A model generated the notes under the pieces. That model searched no databases and was not told the origin of the DNA. It saw only the letters and a list, made by a program, of their open reading frames with translations. From Croceivirga sp. (GTDB lineage Bacteria; Bacteroidota; Bacteroidia; Flavobacteriales; Flavobacteriaceae), in the NCBI GenBank assembly GCA_028284935.1, contig JANQQQ010000027.1, forward strand, positions 1 to 64,000: a stretch of 64,000 bases of DNA, given 5' to 3'. The stretch's first letter is position 1. Each line of letters starts with the position of its first letter. The translations under genes were made by a program, and so were the position numbers. Below, piece after piece: positions 1 to 8,462 of this stretch.

Positions 1-885
1 CTCAACCTCGTCAACCCCCATTTGTTGGCAAATCCATTTGGCACCCATAAGATTATTTAAATTGTGCCTTCCAAAAAACTCCAGGGGCATCGGACCATCC
101 CCAGTCTCCAAATAGGTAATTCCATTCTCAACGGAATACTTTGGTGTTCCGTACGGAAATTTTCGGATGGTATTTTCGGTTCGCTGAACTACGTTTTTGA
201 CGTCAATATCCTCTTCGTTGAACGTGATACTGCCCCCGCGAACAATACCATCGACAAAAATCTGAAATTGCTCCAGATAGTTTTCATAGGTCGGAAAAAC
301 GTTGATATGATCCCAAGCAATTCCACTGAGCAAGGCGATATTGGGTTGGTACAAATGAAATTTTGGTCGTCTGTCAATTGGGGAACTTAGGTATTCATCC
401 CCCTCCAACACGATAAAGTCGTTTTCTTCAGTCAAATGGACCATACGTTCAAAACCCTCCAACTGTGCCCCGACCATATAATCCACAGAAATATCACAAT
501 AATCAAGCACATGCAATATCATGGAAGTGATGGTTGTCTTTCCATGACTACCTCCAATGACCACGCGAGTCTTATCTTTTGATTGTTCATATAAAAATTC
601 GGGATACGAATAAATCTTGATGTCCAGTTCCTGTGCCCGCTTCAACTCGGGGTTATCCGGTTTGGCATGCATTCCCAGAATTACGGCATCCAAGTCCGAT
701 GTAATTTTATCAGGAAACCACCCAAATACATTTGGTAACAGGCCTTTTGCTTCCAATCTACTTTTTGATGGGTCAAAAATAATATCATCACTACCCGAGA
801 CTTCGTAGCCTTTGTTCTCAAGTGCAAGGGCCAAATTGTGCATTGCCGCCCCCCCTATGGCAATAAAATGAATTTTCATTGACAT
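1..885 (-). CDS. mpl: Mur ligase family protein (Mpl/MurC-like), partial
   Basis: The frame is open from the start codon to the left edge, so the stop codon and the C-terminal domain lie outside the window. The N-terminus MKIHFIAIGGAAMHNLA is the Rossmann-like uridine-nucleotide loop of MurC/Mpl enzymes. The ATP loop GGSHGKTT follows near residue 109. Mpl ligases attach the L-Ala-gamma-D-Glu-meso-DAP tripeptide released during wall recycling to UDP-MurNAc; MurC adds L-alanine. The variant GSHGKTT loop and the AAMHNLA N-terminus fit Mpl better. Two ATG codons compete: 885 (adds Met-Ser) and 879; I list the longer one. The missing C-terminal domain would settle Mpl versus MurC. Confidence 0.8.
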   Translation of the reverse strand, partial: MSMKIHFIAIGGAAMHNLALALENKGYEVSGSDDIIFDPSKSRLEAKGLLPNVFGWFPDKITSDLDAVILGMHAKPDNPELKRAQELDIKIYSYPEFLYEQSKDKTRVVIGGSHGKTTITSMILHVLDYCDISVDYMVGAQLEGFERMVHLTEENDFIVLEGDEYLSSPIDRRPKFHLYQPNIALLSGIAWDHINVFPTYENYLEQFQIFVDGIVRGGSITFNEEDIDVKNVVQRTENTIRKFPYGTPKYSVENGITYLETGDGPMPLEFFGRHNLNNLMGAKWICQQMGVDEVE

Positions 886-952
886 TATTTTCCTGTCAAA
901 GATAACCATTGGCCTTCAAGAATATTTTTAACTTCAGGGCAAATTAGCAGCC

Positions 953-1264
953 ATGAACCTAAAAGATATCCCTTCCAAAGAAATCATGCCCGGCTATCAC
1001 GGGAAATTGGTGCACGGTGAGAAAATGAGTTGGGCGTTTTGGACTGTGGAAAAAGATGCGGAAGTACCTGTACACCAGCACCATCATGAGCAAATTATGC
1101 ATGTCGTCAAAGGGGATTTTGAGTTTAGCCTAAACGGAAAAACAAAAGTGTACCACCCTGGGGATGTTGTAATCATTCCCTCAAATACCCCACATGGTGG
1201 CAAAGCATTGACCGAATGTGAATTGATGGATATTTTTAGCCCAGTACGGGACGAGTATAGATAG
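953..1264 (+). CDS. small cupin-domain protein
   Basis: A 103-aa single-domain cupin. The metal-binding motif is visible as HQHHHEQ near residues 41-47, followed by GDVVIIPSNTPHG near 70-82 with the second histidine. Such stand-alone cupins bind a metal ion, but the substrate cannot be told from sequence. There is no signal peptide, so it should be cytoplasmic. It is followed after 19 bases by an SDR gene and then a CPBP protease gene on the same strand, so the three probably form one transcript. Confidence 0.85.
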   Translation: MNLKDIPSKEIMPGYHGKLVHGEKMSWAFWTVEKDAEVPVHQHHHEQIMHVVKGDFEFSLNGKTKVYHPGDVVIIPSNTPHGGKALTECELMDIFSPVRDEYR

Positions 1265-1283
1265 CTATTGGAAAAGTACTGTT

Positions 1284-2069
1284 TTGAAGATTAGTTTAGA
1301 CGGAAAAAAAGCAATTATCGGCGGAAGCAGTCAGGGTATCGGCAAGGCTATAGCCCTGCAATTGGCCGAAAGTGGGGCCAGTGTGACTTTGATGGCCCGT
1401 AGTGAAGATAAGATGCGTGCCATCATCAAAAGCCTCCCAGCCCATAATGGTCAACAACACCGATTTCTAAAGGTGGATTTCACCAATTTTGAAGCCTATA
1501 AAAGCATTATTTCAGCCTTTTTTGAGAAAAACGAGGTCGATATATTGGTTAATAATACCCAGGGACCCGAAGCTGGAGGGGCCTTGGAAAAAAATGTGGA
1601 CGATTATCAGAATGCTTTTGACCTACTCTTCAAATCCGTGGTCCTTACCACGGAACTAGCCCTGAAACACATGCAAGAAAAGGGTTGGGGGCGCATTGTT
1701 AATGTGGCTTCCATTTCGGTTAAGGAACCATTAAACTATTTGGCACTTTCCAACACGATTCGGGCAGCGGTGGTCACCTGGGCAAAGAGCCTTGCTATCG
1801 ATGTTGCCAAGGACGGAATTACCGTAAACAATATTTTAACGGGGTATTTTGATACGGAACGAATCGCCCAACTCAATGTCAAAAAAGCGGAGAAAATGGG
1901 TTTGAGCGAAGCGGAAGTCAGGGCGGCTATGGAAGAACAAGTTCCCCTTAAACGCATTGGAAAGCCGGAAGAGTATGGCTATTTGGTCGCATTTTTAACT
2001 TCTGATAAGGCCGCCTATATCAATGGTACCAATATCCCGATTGATGGGGGTTTGTTAAGGTCATTGTAA
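1284..2069 (+). CDS. SDR-family oxidoreductase-like protein lacking the catalytic Tyr-Lys
   Basis: A 261-aa short-chain dehydrogenase fold. The cofactor loop GGSSQGIG sits at residues 13-20, the NNTQG strand motif near 90-94, and a C-terminal PIDGGLLRSL matches the usual PVDGG ending. The active-site YxxxK is not present: the aligned stretch is LALSNTIR near residues 153-160, giving Ser and Arg in place of Tyr and Lys. A subgroup of FabG-like SDRs with this substitution is known, so redox activity is uncertain. The start is TTG, since no ATG lies nearby in frame. Its stop overlaps the start of the CPBP gene by one base. Confidence 0.85.
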   Translation: MKISLDGKKAIIGGSSQGIGKAIALQLAESGASVTLMARSEDKMRAIIKSLPAHNGQQHRFLKVDFTNFEAYKSIISAFFEKNEVDILVNNTQGPEAGGALEKNVDDYQNAFDLLFKSVVLTTELALKHMQEKGWGRIVNVASISVKEPLNYLALSNTIRAAVVTWAKSLAIDVAKDGITVNNILTGYFDTERIAQLNVKKAEKMGLSEAEVRAAMEEQVPLKRIGKPEEYGYLVAFLTSDKAAYINGTNIPIDGGLLRSL

Positions 2070-2815
2070 TGGGGTATTTTAAAAAATTCCTGAATGAGAA
2101 ATTAAGATTCAATTGGCAACTTGGTCTTTTCCTTATTCTCCTGTTGGGAATACCGAGATTTATAACCGTCTTGCAGGCCAGCAAAACTGGGGATTACCAT
2201 TTTACATCCATCATATTCGTAATGATGTGGGTCCTTCCTTTTGTCCTCCTTAACAAAGCGGGAAGAAGGGAAATTGGCATCAAGGGCCCTAGTTCCCTTT
2301 TGGGAGTGTTACTGGGAATTGTGTTGGGGGGCCTGTTCTGTATCCTGGTTTGGTGGCTTGGCGATTTTCTTTATCAGCATTCGGACAGTAACTGGCTGGT
2401 GTACATTTCACAATCCTATCTCATTCCAGATGGGGTGGACCTAGGGGAACAACGGTTGACCTTTTTCATCATATTCGGTGCTGTCAGCATGATTTTTAGC
2501 CCTATTGGGGAGGAATTAATGTATCGAGGGGTGATACACCGTTGTTTTGTCCCAAGATTGGGTGAAAATAAAGCCTCCATAGTTGATAGTTCAGCTTTTG
2601 CGCTCACCCATGTGGCACATTTCGGAATCCTCTTAGTTAATGGAAATTGGGAGTTCAGGTTGGTTCCGGCACTACTATGGGTAGGCTTGACCTTCTTGGC
2701 TGCCCGAATTTTCTTTTTTGCAAAACAAAAATCGGGTTCAATACTAGGTGCTATTTTATCACATGCATCTTTTAACCTAACCATGACTTATTTTATTTTC
2801 TATCATATTTTTTAA
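2069..2815 (+). CDS. CPBP-family intramembrane metalloprotease
   Basis: A 248-aa multi-pass membrane protein with the CPBP (CAAX protease / Abi) signature: GEELMYRG near 147-154, giving paired glutamates and Arg153, then a histidine in LTHVAHFG near 181, and HASFN near 232-236. These residues form the glutamate- and histidine-based active site of Rce1-like proteases. Bacterial members act in membrane protein processing, bacteriocin immunity or unknown roles, and the substrate cannot be inferred here. The ATG overlaps the stop of the preceding SDR gene, indicating translational coupling. Confidence 0.85.
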   Translation: MGYFKKFLNEKLRFNWQLGLFLILLLGIPRFITVLQASKTGDYHFTSIIFVMMWVLPFVLLNKAGRREIGIKGPSSLLGVLLGIVLGGLFCILVWWLGDFLYQHSDSNWLVYISQSYLIPDGVDLGEQRLTFFIIFGAVSMIFSPIGEELMYRGVIHRCFVPRLGENKASIVDSSAFALTHVAHFGILLVNGNWEFRLVPALLWVGLTFLAARIFFFAKQKSGSILGAILSHASFNLTMTYFIFYHIF

Positions 2816-2891
2816 AGCCTTTGATTCGCCTTATTTATCGTATTGCTAACTTTTAATTACATTTATTCGACAACCAATAAATCAATTTTCG

Positions 2892-3266
2892 ATGAATTCA
2901 AAAGTCTTCATGGCCCTTCGCATTCTATTGGGGCTTTTTGTTTTGGTCTTCGGGCTAAATAAATTTTTACAGTTTTTACCTGCATTTGAACTGGAAGGGG
3001 ATCCGTTGCAATACTTTATGGCGCTCGGCAATAGTCAGACCTTAAACCTTGTTGGGGTTGTAGAAACCTTAGCCGGTCTTGCGCTTATATTCAATAAGTG
3101 GGGTGCTCTAATGGCGCTTGTTTTGATGAGCGTTTCGGTCTGTGCGGTGCTGTTCCATGCCACTTTGGACCCACCTAATATTGGTCCGGCATTGGGTCTC
3201 TTATTATTGAATATCCTTGTTTTGGTAGGATACAAAGATCGCTATACCGATATCTTACGGGCATAG
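2892..3266 (+). CDS. DoxX-like membrane protein
   Basis: A 124-aa protein with four hydrophobic segments. It begins with a LRILLGLFVLVFGLNKF helix typical of the DoxX/DUF417-like family, and a polar ETLAGLALIF loop follows. DoxX-type proteins are inner-membrane proteins sometimes linked to redox or lipid processes; no specific role follows from this sequence. It ends just before a hairpin terminator shared with the convergent LytTR gene. Confidence 0.75.
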   Translation: MNSKVFMALRILLGLFVLVFGLNKFLQFLPAFELEGDPLQYFMALGNSQTLNLVGVVETLAGLALIFNKWGALMALVLMSVSVCAVLFHATLDPPNIGPALGLLLLNILVLVGYKDRYTDILRA

Positions 3267-3278
3267 TCAAGAGAACGA

Positions 3279-3302
3279 AAAAGCCCTCATTTAAGGGCTT
3301 TT
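3279..3302. terminator. bidirectional hairpin terminator
   Basis: A perfect 9-bp inverted repeat, AAAAGCCCT and AGGGCTTTT, separated by a six-base loop, lies between the convergent DoxX-like and LytTR genes. The A and T ends give a U-tract on both strands. The right arm overlaps the stop codon of the leftward gene. Confidence 0.8.
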
Positions 3303-4023
3303 ATATGCTCATTTTATCCTTAAAGAGGTAGGATTGCCGTCGTGACACCTCGACATCATCACCATTTTGCATCGTCAATTTTAATTTTCCATTGAACCAA
3401 GGTACTACTTGTGCAATATAATTGGTATTCACTATCTGTTGTCGATTGGCCCTAAAAAAGTAGGCCTCCGGTAATTTTTCCTCAATTTGATTGAGCGATT
3501 TGTAAAGCATGGGGCTTTCATCCGCAAAGAATACCCTTGAATAGTTGCCCACAATTTCAAAATGTGAAATTTCTCCGATTTTTACCAACCAACACTTTTC
3601 GCCATCCTTGATAAAAATCTGACTGTTTTCCGTAAGGCGCCTTTGATTGGAAGGGGATTCCACAGTACCTTCCAACTGCTTTCTTGCCTTATCAATCGCC
3701 AAGTCAAACCGCTTTTGATTGATAGGTTTGAGCAAGTAATCCAAAGCATTGTATTCAAAGGACTTTATGGCATACTCGTCAAAGGCAGTGGTGAATATCG
3801 TAATAGGCACTTCATCCAGCATTTCTAGCAATTCAAAGCCATCTTTTTCGGGCATATTGATGTCCAAAAACAAAATATCGGGATGTGAATTTTGAATCAA
3901 CTCAACTCCCTTGTCCACGTTTTCCGCCTCACCAAGCAGTTCAATATCCGCATGGGGTTTTAGAAGCTCTTTGAGTTCATTACGTGCCAGTCTGGAGTCT
4001 TCAACAATAACCGCTTTAATCAT
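3301..4023 (-). CDS. LytTR-family response regulator
   Basis: A 240-aa regulator. The receiver domain (about 1-120) has the acidic pocket IVEDS, the phosphoacceptor Asp54 in LFLDINMPEKDG, and Lys in LLKPIN near 100. A LytTR DNA-binding domain (about 135-238) includes the typical RANRQQIVN stretch. It is the partner of the histidine kinase encoded immediately upstream, and the genes overlap by 4 bases. LytTR regulators bind direct repeats upstream of their targets; the target is not evident, but the upstream small membrane-protein genes of the same operon are likely regulated with it. Confidence 0.92.
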   Translation of the reverse strand: MIKAVIVEDSRLARNELKELLKPHADIELLGEAENVDKGVELIQNSHPDILFLDINMPEKDGFELLEMLDEVPITIFTTAFDEYAIKSFEYNALDYLLKPINQKRFDLAIDKARKQLEGTVESPSNQRRLTENSQIFIKDGEKCWLVKIGEISHFEIVGNYSRVFFADESPMLYKSLNQIEEKLPEAYFFRANRQQIVNTNYIAQVVPWFNGKLKLTMQNGDDVEVSRRQSYLFKDKMSI

Positions 4024-5078
4024 GGCAATGGAATTTTTACTTTGGCCACTACTTCATGGTCCTCTTCATGTAGACTGAAGGAGGCCTTATCCCCATACAG
4101 TAATTTCAATCGTTGATTAATGTTTTTTAGGCCCAGTTGGGTAGAATCCTTTGCAATACGAAGCTTTCCAGTATTTTTTACTTGAACATATAACGCTTCC
4201 CCATTTTTTCGGGTGCTTAATTCAATAACACCTCCTTTTTTTAAATTGGAAATTCCATGCTTTGCTGCATTTTCTACCAGCAATTGTACAATCATCGGTG
4301 GTATGTGTATGGATAGGGTATCCTGTGCTATTTCCTTTTTAAATTGCAATCGGTCTTCGAGCTGAATTTTGGATAGTGAAATGTAATTATCCACCATTTC
4401 CAGCTCTTCTTCCAACGCAATACCGTCTACACTGTTTTTGGTCAGGGAATAACGTAACATTTCGGATAGTTTCGTCAGCATTTCCCGTGACTTTTCAACA
4501 TCTTCCAGCATTAATCCGCGAATATTATTTAGACTGTTGAACATAAAATGCGGATTAATTTGACCTTTTAAAGTATTCAGTTGTGCTTGCTTAAGGTTGG
4601 CATTGAGTTCCAAGCGTTCAATACGGTTGGCATTAAAACGTAATAATAGCTTAATAACCAAATAACATCCCAACCAAAGCACTATATTGAACAAAGAACT
4701 AAATGCCAATAAACCTATCTTATCGAAAACCTTCAACATCTTCAGCTCCAATTCAGATATTTCTGGCCCATATCTCCCGTAGAGATAACCAAATGCAAAA
4801 TTCAAACCTCCAAAGAGTATGGAAACGACGATAACGGAAACCAAGATTTTTGCGACATCCTTAAGCCCAAAATTGTCAAAACTGAGGTACCGCTTGAGGT
4901 ACCACCGCAATAGCGATGTGGTTATAATCCCAATGCTCGTGCCGGCAATGACTGAATAAAGTATGAATTCACGACTGAGATCACGAATAAGTAAAACTGA
5001 AAAAACATTTAAGCCTCCCCAGCCTAACAATTGGAGCGACCAGAAAAGTCTATTCTGTTTGGTGTCCGTAATATTCAT
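4020..5078 (-). CDS. LytS-type sensor histidine kinase
   Basis: A 352-aa kinase with four predicted membrane helices in the first 150 residues, then the His_kinase domain with INPHFMFNSLNN (His177 the likely phosphorylated residue). An ATPase domain follows, with the N-box LLVENAAKHG and the G-box GLKNINQRLKLLYG. It has no PAS, GAF or other recognisable extracytoplasmic sensor domain, so the membrane part probably senses directly or through a partner. It overlaps the response regulator by 4 bases and follows three small membrane-protein genes. Confidence 0.92.
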   Translation of the reverse strand: MNITDTKQNRLFWSLQLLGWGGLNVFSVLLIRDLSREFILYSVIAGTSIGIITTSLLRWYLKRYLSFDNFGLKDVAKILVSVIVVSILFGGLNFAFGYLYGRYGPEISELELKMLKVFDKIGLLAFSSLFNIVLWLGCYLVIKLLLRFNANRIERLELNANLKQAQLNTLKGQINPHFMFNSLNNIRGLMLEDVEKSREMLTKLSEMLRYSLTKNSVDGIALEEELEMVDNYISLSKIQLEDRLQFKKEIAQDTLSIHIPPMIVQLLVENAAKHGISNLKKGGVIELSTRKNGEALYVQVKNTGKLRIAKDSTQLGLKNINQRLKLLYGDKASFSLHEEDHEVVAKVKIPLP

Positions 5079-5096
5079 TACTTATGTGGTGTTGTT

Positions 5097-5384
5097 TTAA
5101 ATCTGCGACCAAAGATAGATAAGTCTACCAATGGTAAAGCCCAATGCACCAAATACGGCCGTTACAGCAATAGTGACCAATGCTATTTTTCGCGTATTTT
5201 TCGATGTTATGGCACAGCTAACTTTGGCTTTGTCCTTTTGATAGCCCCATACCAACAAAACCATTGAAATGATGACCAGTACCGTGGAACTTATTAAATC
5301 CGCGTGCTCAAATTGTGAGATAATTGCGGAGCCCAATAAAATGGCCCCGGCAATGTAAAGGGAATCCGTTATTGTAAGTCTCAT
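5097..5384 (-). CDS. small membrane protein of the LytSR operon (95 aa)
   Basis: A 95-aa protein with two hydrophobic hairpin halves: helices near residues 8-23, 29-46 and 66-91, separated by a basic loop QKDKAKVSCAITSKNTRK. I do not recognise the family. It lies 6 bases after the stop of the 59-aa gene and 18 bases before the kinase gene, so it is part of that operon. A role as sensory partner or target of the two-component system is inference from position only. Confidence 0.7.
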   Translation of the reverse strand: MRLTITDSLYIAGAILLGSAIISQFEHADLISSTVLVIISMVLLVWGYQKDKAKVSCAITSKNTRKIALVTIAVTAVFGALGFTIGRLIYLWSQI

Positions 5385-5390
5385 GCTATT

Positions 5391-5570
5391 TTATTTTTTG
5401 CAAATTGATTTCTTGTTTCTAATTCTTAGGGCATGTATGATCATAAGCAAACCGGCAATGGCCAGTAGTCCTCCAGATACATACTCTTCCTTGTTGTACA
5501 GCATTAATAGCGCAGAAAATCCGAAAAGGATGCCCGCCAATGTGCTGGCAAAAGCTTCATTGTTCATCAT
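5391..5570 (-). CDS. 59-aa membrane protein of the LytSR operon
   Basis: A reading frame of 59 codons starting MMNNEAFASTLAGILFGFSA and ending IRNKKSICKK. It has two membrane helices (about 9-24 and 33-50) and a basic tail that should face the cytoplasm. The start overlaps the stop of the upstream 60-aa gene in an ATGA arrangement, and the stop lies 6 bases from the next start, which strongly supports real translation. No family is recognised. Confidence 0.72.
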   Translation of the reverse strand: MMNNEAFASTLAGILFGFSALLMLYNKEEYVSGGLLAIAGLLMIIHALRIRNKKSICKK

Positions 5571-5749
5571 AATGCCTTAGGATTTGCTTCTTTATGCAAT
5601 AAGGTGATACCGATTAGGGTGAAACCGGTATATAGGGGAAAGAATTGTTCCATAAGACCGGTAGAATTAAATAAACCTACCACTCCGACGATGATGCCCA
5701 CACTTCCTATGGCAAGAACTACCTTTTTTGTATTGTCCATTGTTTTCAT
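5567..5749 (-). CDS. 60-aa membrane protein, first gene of the LytSR operon
   Basis: Sixty residues with two hydrophobic segments (about 8-26 and 36-51), starting MKTMDNTKK. It may instead start at the internal Met four residues later. It is the first gene of a five-gene leftward operon (three small membrane proteins, kinase, regulator), about 100 bases downstream of a TAnnTTTG promoter core. The family is unknown to me. Confidence 0.68.
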   Translation of the reverse strand: MKTMDNTKKVVLAIGSVGIIVGVVGLFNSTGLMEQFFPLYTGFTLIGITLLHKEANPKAL

Positions 5750-5855
5750 GCTCGTTGTTTTTTGTCTTTGATGAAGATTTAAATAAAAATGCTCAATAAG
5801 AGGCTTACCAAAATTTTTACTACAGTTATCATGCTGTCCGCTTTAATTATGAAAC

Positions 5856-5863
5856 AAATGTAA
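5856..5863 (-). promoter_or_regulatory. Bacteroidota -7 promoter core (TACATTTG)
   Basis: On the minus strand this reads TACATTTG, matching the TAnnTTTG consensus of the primary sigma factor of Bacteroidota. No good TTTG -33 element is visible. It would drive the small membrane protein / LytSR operon with a leader of about 100 bases. Confidence 0.45.
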
Positions 5864-5963
5864 TGGAGGTCTATCCCTGTGGAAATAAAATTATGACGAA
5901 CGGTAAACAGGCTTAACCGAACGGTAGCCTTAAAATACCCAACTGAGTTTTTTAAACTAAAAA

Positions 5964-5989
5964 AGGTCGACCAGCAATGTGGTCGACCT
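5964..5989 (-). terminator. hairpin terminator of the S9 peptidase gene
   Basis: A 9-bp perfect inverted repeat, AGGTCGACC and GGTCGACCT, with an 8-base loop. On the minus strand it is followed by a run of T, about 27 bases past the stop of the leftward S9 peptidase gene. Confidence 0.8.
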
Positions 5990-6015
5990 CATTAAGATTT
6001 GTTTTACGCTAATTA

Positions 6016-8322
6016 TTATCCTTTAATGGGAGCCTTCATTTCTTGATCTTTCAAATGCTTGGCATAAAAGCCCATCATGGCCTTATACAGCTCAATGCGG
6101 TTCTCTTCCTTGCCAAATCCGTGCCCCTCATCATATTTTACCATATAGGGTACATCTTGGCCTTTGGCCCGTAATGCTTCCACAATCTGATCGGATTCAT
6201 CTATGTTTACCCTAGGATCGTTGGCACCCTGAACCACAAATAGCGGCTTTTTAATTTTATCGATATGAAACACTGGAGAAACCTCTTCCATAATTACTTT
6301 CTCTTCAGCCACATCCTCATCGTACCAAATTTCTTTGATAATCTTCAAATAAGGTTTCCAATACGCTGGAATAGTGTTCATAAAAGTAAACAGATTGGAA
6401 ACTCCCACATAATCCACGCCACACGCATAGAGATCTGGTGTTTTGGTCAATCCCCTTAACACCGCATAACCACCATGGCTGCCCCCATATATTGCTGCTT
6501 TATCCTTGTCGACCCAACCTTGTTCGACCACGTATTTTAGGCCATCTTCAACATCATCCATAGCCTTGCGGCCGATTTCTTTAAAGCCCGATTCCAAAAA
6601 TTCACGTCCATATCCACCAGAAATCCTAAAGTTGACTTGAAGGGTGGCATAGCCCCGGCTTGCAAACAGTTGTGCTTCTGGATTGAAGCCCCAAGAATCA
6701 CGAATACCCTGCGGACCTCCATGGGGATTTACGATTACGGGCACTTTTTCACCATTCAAAGCGGCTTTCGGCAAGGTGATATATCCATGAATGGTAAGAC
6801 CATCCCTGCTCGTAAACGTAATAGGACGCATTTCTGCCATGTCCTCCTCTTTCAATTGAGGCATTAAATTGTATAGGAAGGTAAACTCATCTTTCTCAAC
6901 ATCGTAAGAGTGATATTCTCCATAGAGCTTATCACTTTGCAAAAAGACCAAAACCTTATCTTCTTCTTCCGTTGCATCGGCAACGGTATATTGCTTGCCC
7001 GGAAATGTTGACACCACCCTTTCGTGAAACCTTTTATAGGTTTCGCTGATGGGCAATACCACCTCCTTTTCTCCTTCGTAGCTTACATAATCCAATTCAT
7101 AGCCACGCTTTTTTGAAAGGCCCATATCAGAAACATCATACTTGTCATGGGCAAATACTTCTTCCAATACCTTATCTTCTTTAAGGTCATATCGAATAAT
7201 CTTGGCCTTATCGCTATCAAGATTGGAGACTACATAGGCATCGTGCTCGTAAGGCGTTGCATAATCGAAGTAGAGAACACCAAAGGAATCTTTCCAATTC
7301 AAGCGCTTTAAAAGGGCATACCCACCATTCCCATCTTCATAATAGTATTCGCCGTCAACACCGTTTACCAGTTTACTATATCCCTTGAGTTTACCATCCT
7401 TGTCAAAATCATATCCAGTAATCGGTGTGGATGGATCGTCATTGGTAAATAACTGGGTAAGTTCTCCGGTGACCACATTGATTTTGTAGGGTTCAAAAAC
7501 CTGTGGATTGTTCTTGTTTAGATCAACGATGATATGTTCCTTATCATCTTCCAAAAGGTTGGAGAATTGGGCCCTTACACCTTCAAAAGGGGTAAGGTCT
7601 TTGAGGTTGGAACCATCCAAATCTACCGCAAATACATGATAGTTTTCATCTCCGCCCTTATCAGAAGTATACGCCAATCTATTGTTGTTCAACCAAGCAT
7701 AACTACGTACCAATTCTTCACCTTCTTCAATAGCTTTGGTGATTTCACCTGAACCCACATTCTTAACATAAATGTGTCTTTTCCCATTTTCGTCTTTTTC
7801 ACGATAGGACATATACCTGCCATCTGGCGAAAATCTAAAAGTAGATGCTTTGGGCCTAGCAAAATAATCTTCAACCGAATATTTAAAGTCACCCTCAGCC
7901 AATGCTATCAGCGAATTGAGTTCTTCATCTGAACTTGCCAAGTCTGGATTTCCAGGAATGGTCTTCACCGTTTTTTCAAGAACCAAGGGCAATTCCATCC
8001 CTCCTTGATAAAAGGTACCTGTAACTTTTTCATTTTCCAGTGTTCCAACGTATTTAATCCCTGCTTGCTTAAATACAATGGTCAGGGTATTGTCTACAAA
8101 AGTGGTTTCATCCATAGGTATATCCGTTGCTCCCTGGGAAGGACTGTCCATGGTTGAACTTAATGTTCCATCCTCATCGGAAACGGTAAAAAGCAAAGGC
8201 ATCTCTGCACCTTGTACAGAAAGGGTGCCTTTCCATGTCCCAGCAATATCCTGGGCAAATGCGCCAAGGCCTATAAAAAGGCAAAGCATTGTTAAAAATG
8301 ATTGTTTTTTGATTGTCTTCAT
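6016..8322 (-). CDS. secreted S9-family (prolyl oligopeptidase-like) peptidase
   Basis: A 768-aa enzyme with an N-terminal signal peptide (basic MKTIKKQS, hydrophobic core, cleavage after AFAQ). Residues about 25-115 form a small beta-rich domain beginning GTWKGTL that is not part of standard S9 enzymes. A beta-propeller follows (PD40-like repeats, for example FRFSPDGRYMSY), then an alpha/beta-hydrolase domain. The catalytic triad is visible: Ser in GGSHGGYA near 615, Asp in GANDPRVN near 700, His in DEGHGFG near 733. Such enzymes trim oligopeptides in the periplasm. A TAnnTTTG promoter core lies about 70 bases upstream and a hairpin terminator downstream, so it is probably monocistronic. Confidence 0.92.
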   Translation of the reverse strand: MKTIKKQSFLTMLCLFIGLGAFAQDIAGTWKGTLSVQGAEMPLLFTVSDEDGTLSSTMDSPSQGATDIPMDETTFVDNTLTIVFKQAGIKYVGTLENEKVTGTFYQGGMELPLVLEKTVKTIPGNPDLASSDEELNSLIALAEGDFKYSVEDYFARPKASTFRFSPDGRYMSYREKDENGKRHIYVKNVGSGEITKAIEEGEELVRSYAWLNNNRLAYTSDKGGDENYHVFAVDLDGSNLKDLTPFEGVRAQFSNLLEDDKEHIIVDLNKNNPQVFEPYKINVVTGELTQLFTNDDPSTPITGYDFDKDGKLKGYSKLVNGVDGEYYYEDGNGGYALLKRLNWKDSFGVLYFDYATPYEHDAYVVSNLDSDKAKIIRYDLKEDKVLEEVFAHDKYDVSDMGLSKKRGYELDYVSYEGEKEVVLPISETYKRFHERVVSTFPGKQYTVADATEEEDKVLVFLQSDKLYGEYHSYDVEKDEFTFLYNLMPQLKEEDMAEMRPITFTSRDGLTIHGYITLPKAALNGEKVPVIVNPHGGPQGIRDSWGFNPEAQLFASRGYATLQVNFRISGGYGREFLESGFKEIGRKAMDDVEDGLKYVVEQGWVDKDKAAIYGGSHGGYAVLRGLTKTPDLYACGVDYVGVSNLFTFMNTIPAYWKPYLKIIKEIWYDEDVAEEKVIMEEVSPVFHIDKIKKPLFVVQGANDPRVNIDESDQIVEALRAKGQDVPYMVKYDEGHGFGKEENRIELYKAMMGFYAKHLKDQEMKAPIKG

Positions 8323-8388
8323 TCTCTATAGTTTTAATTAATGTTGATAAGACTAAAATTGTTCTTGTTTGTTACCAAATGAACCCAT

Positions 8389-8396
8389 CAAAGTTA
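8389..8396 (-). promoter_or_regulatory. -7 promoter core (TAACTTTG) for the S9 peptidase
   Basis: The minus strand reads TAACTTTG, a full match to TAnnTTTG, 67 bases upstream of the peptidase start. A weak TTTAG lies about 23 bases further upstream as a possible -33 element. Confidence 0.45.
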
Positions 8397-8462
8397 GGAA
8401 AGGACCGCTTTTCACTAAATTAAACTATGGGCAGCGGTAAATTGACCTAAGTGAACGGAAAT

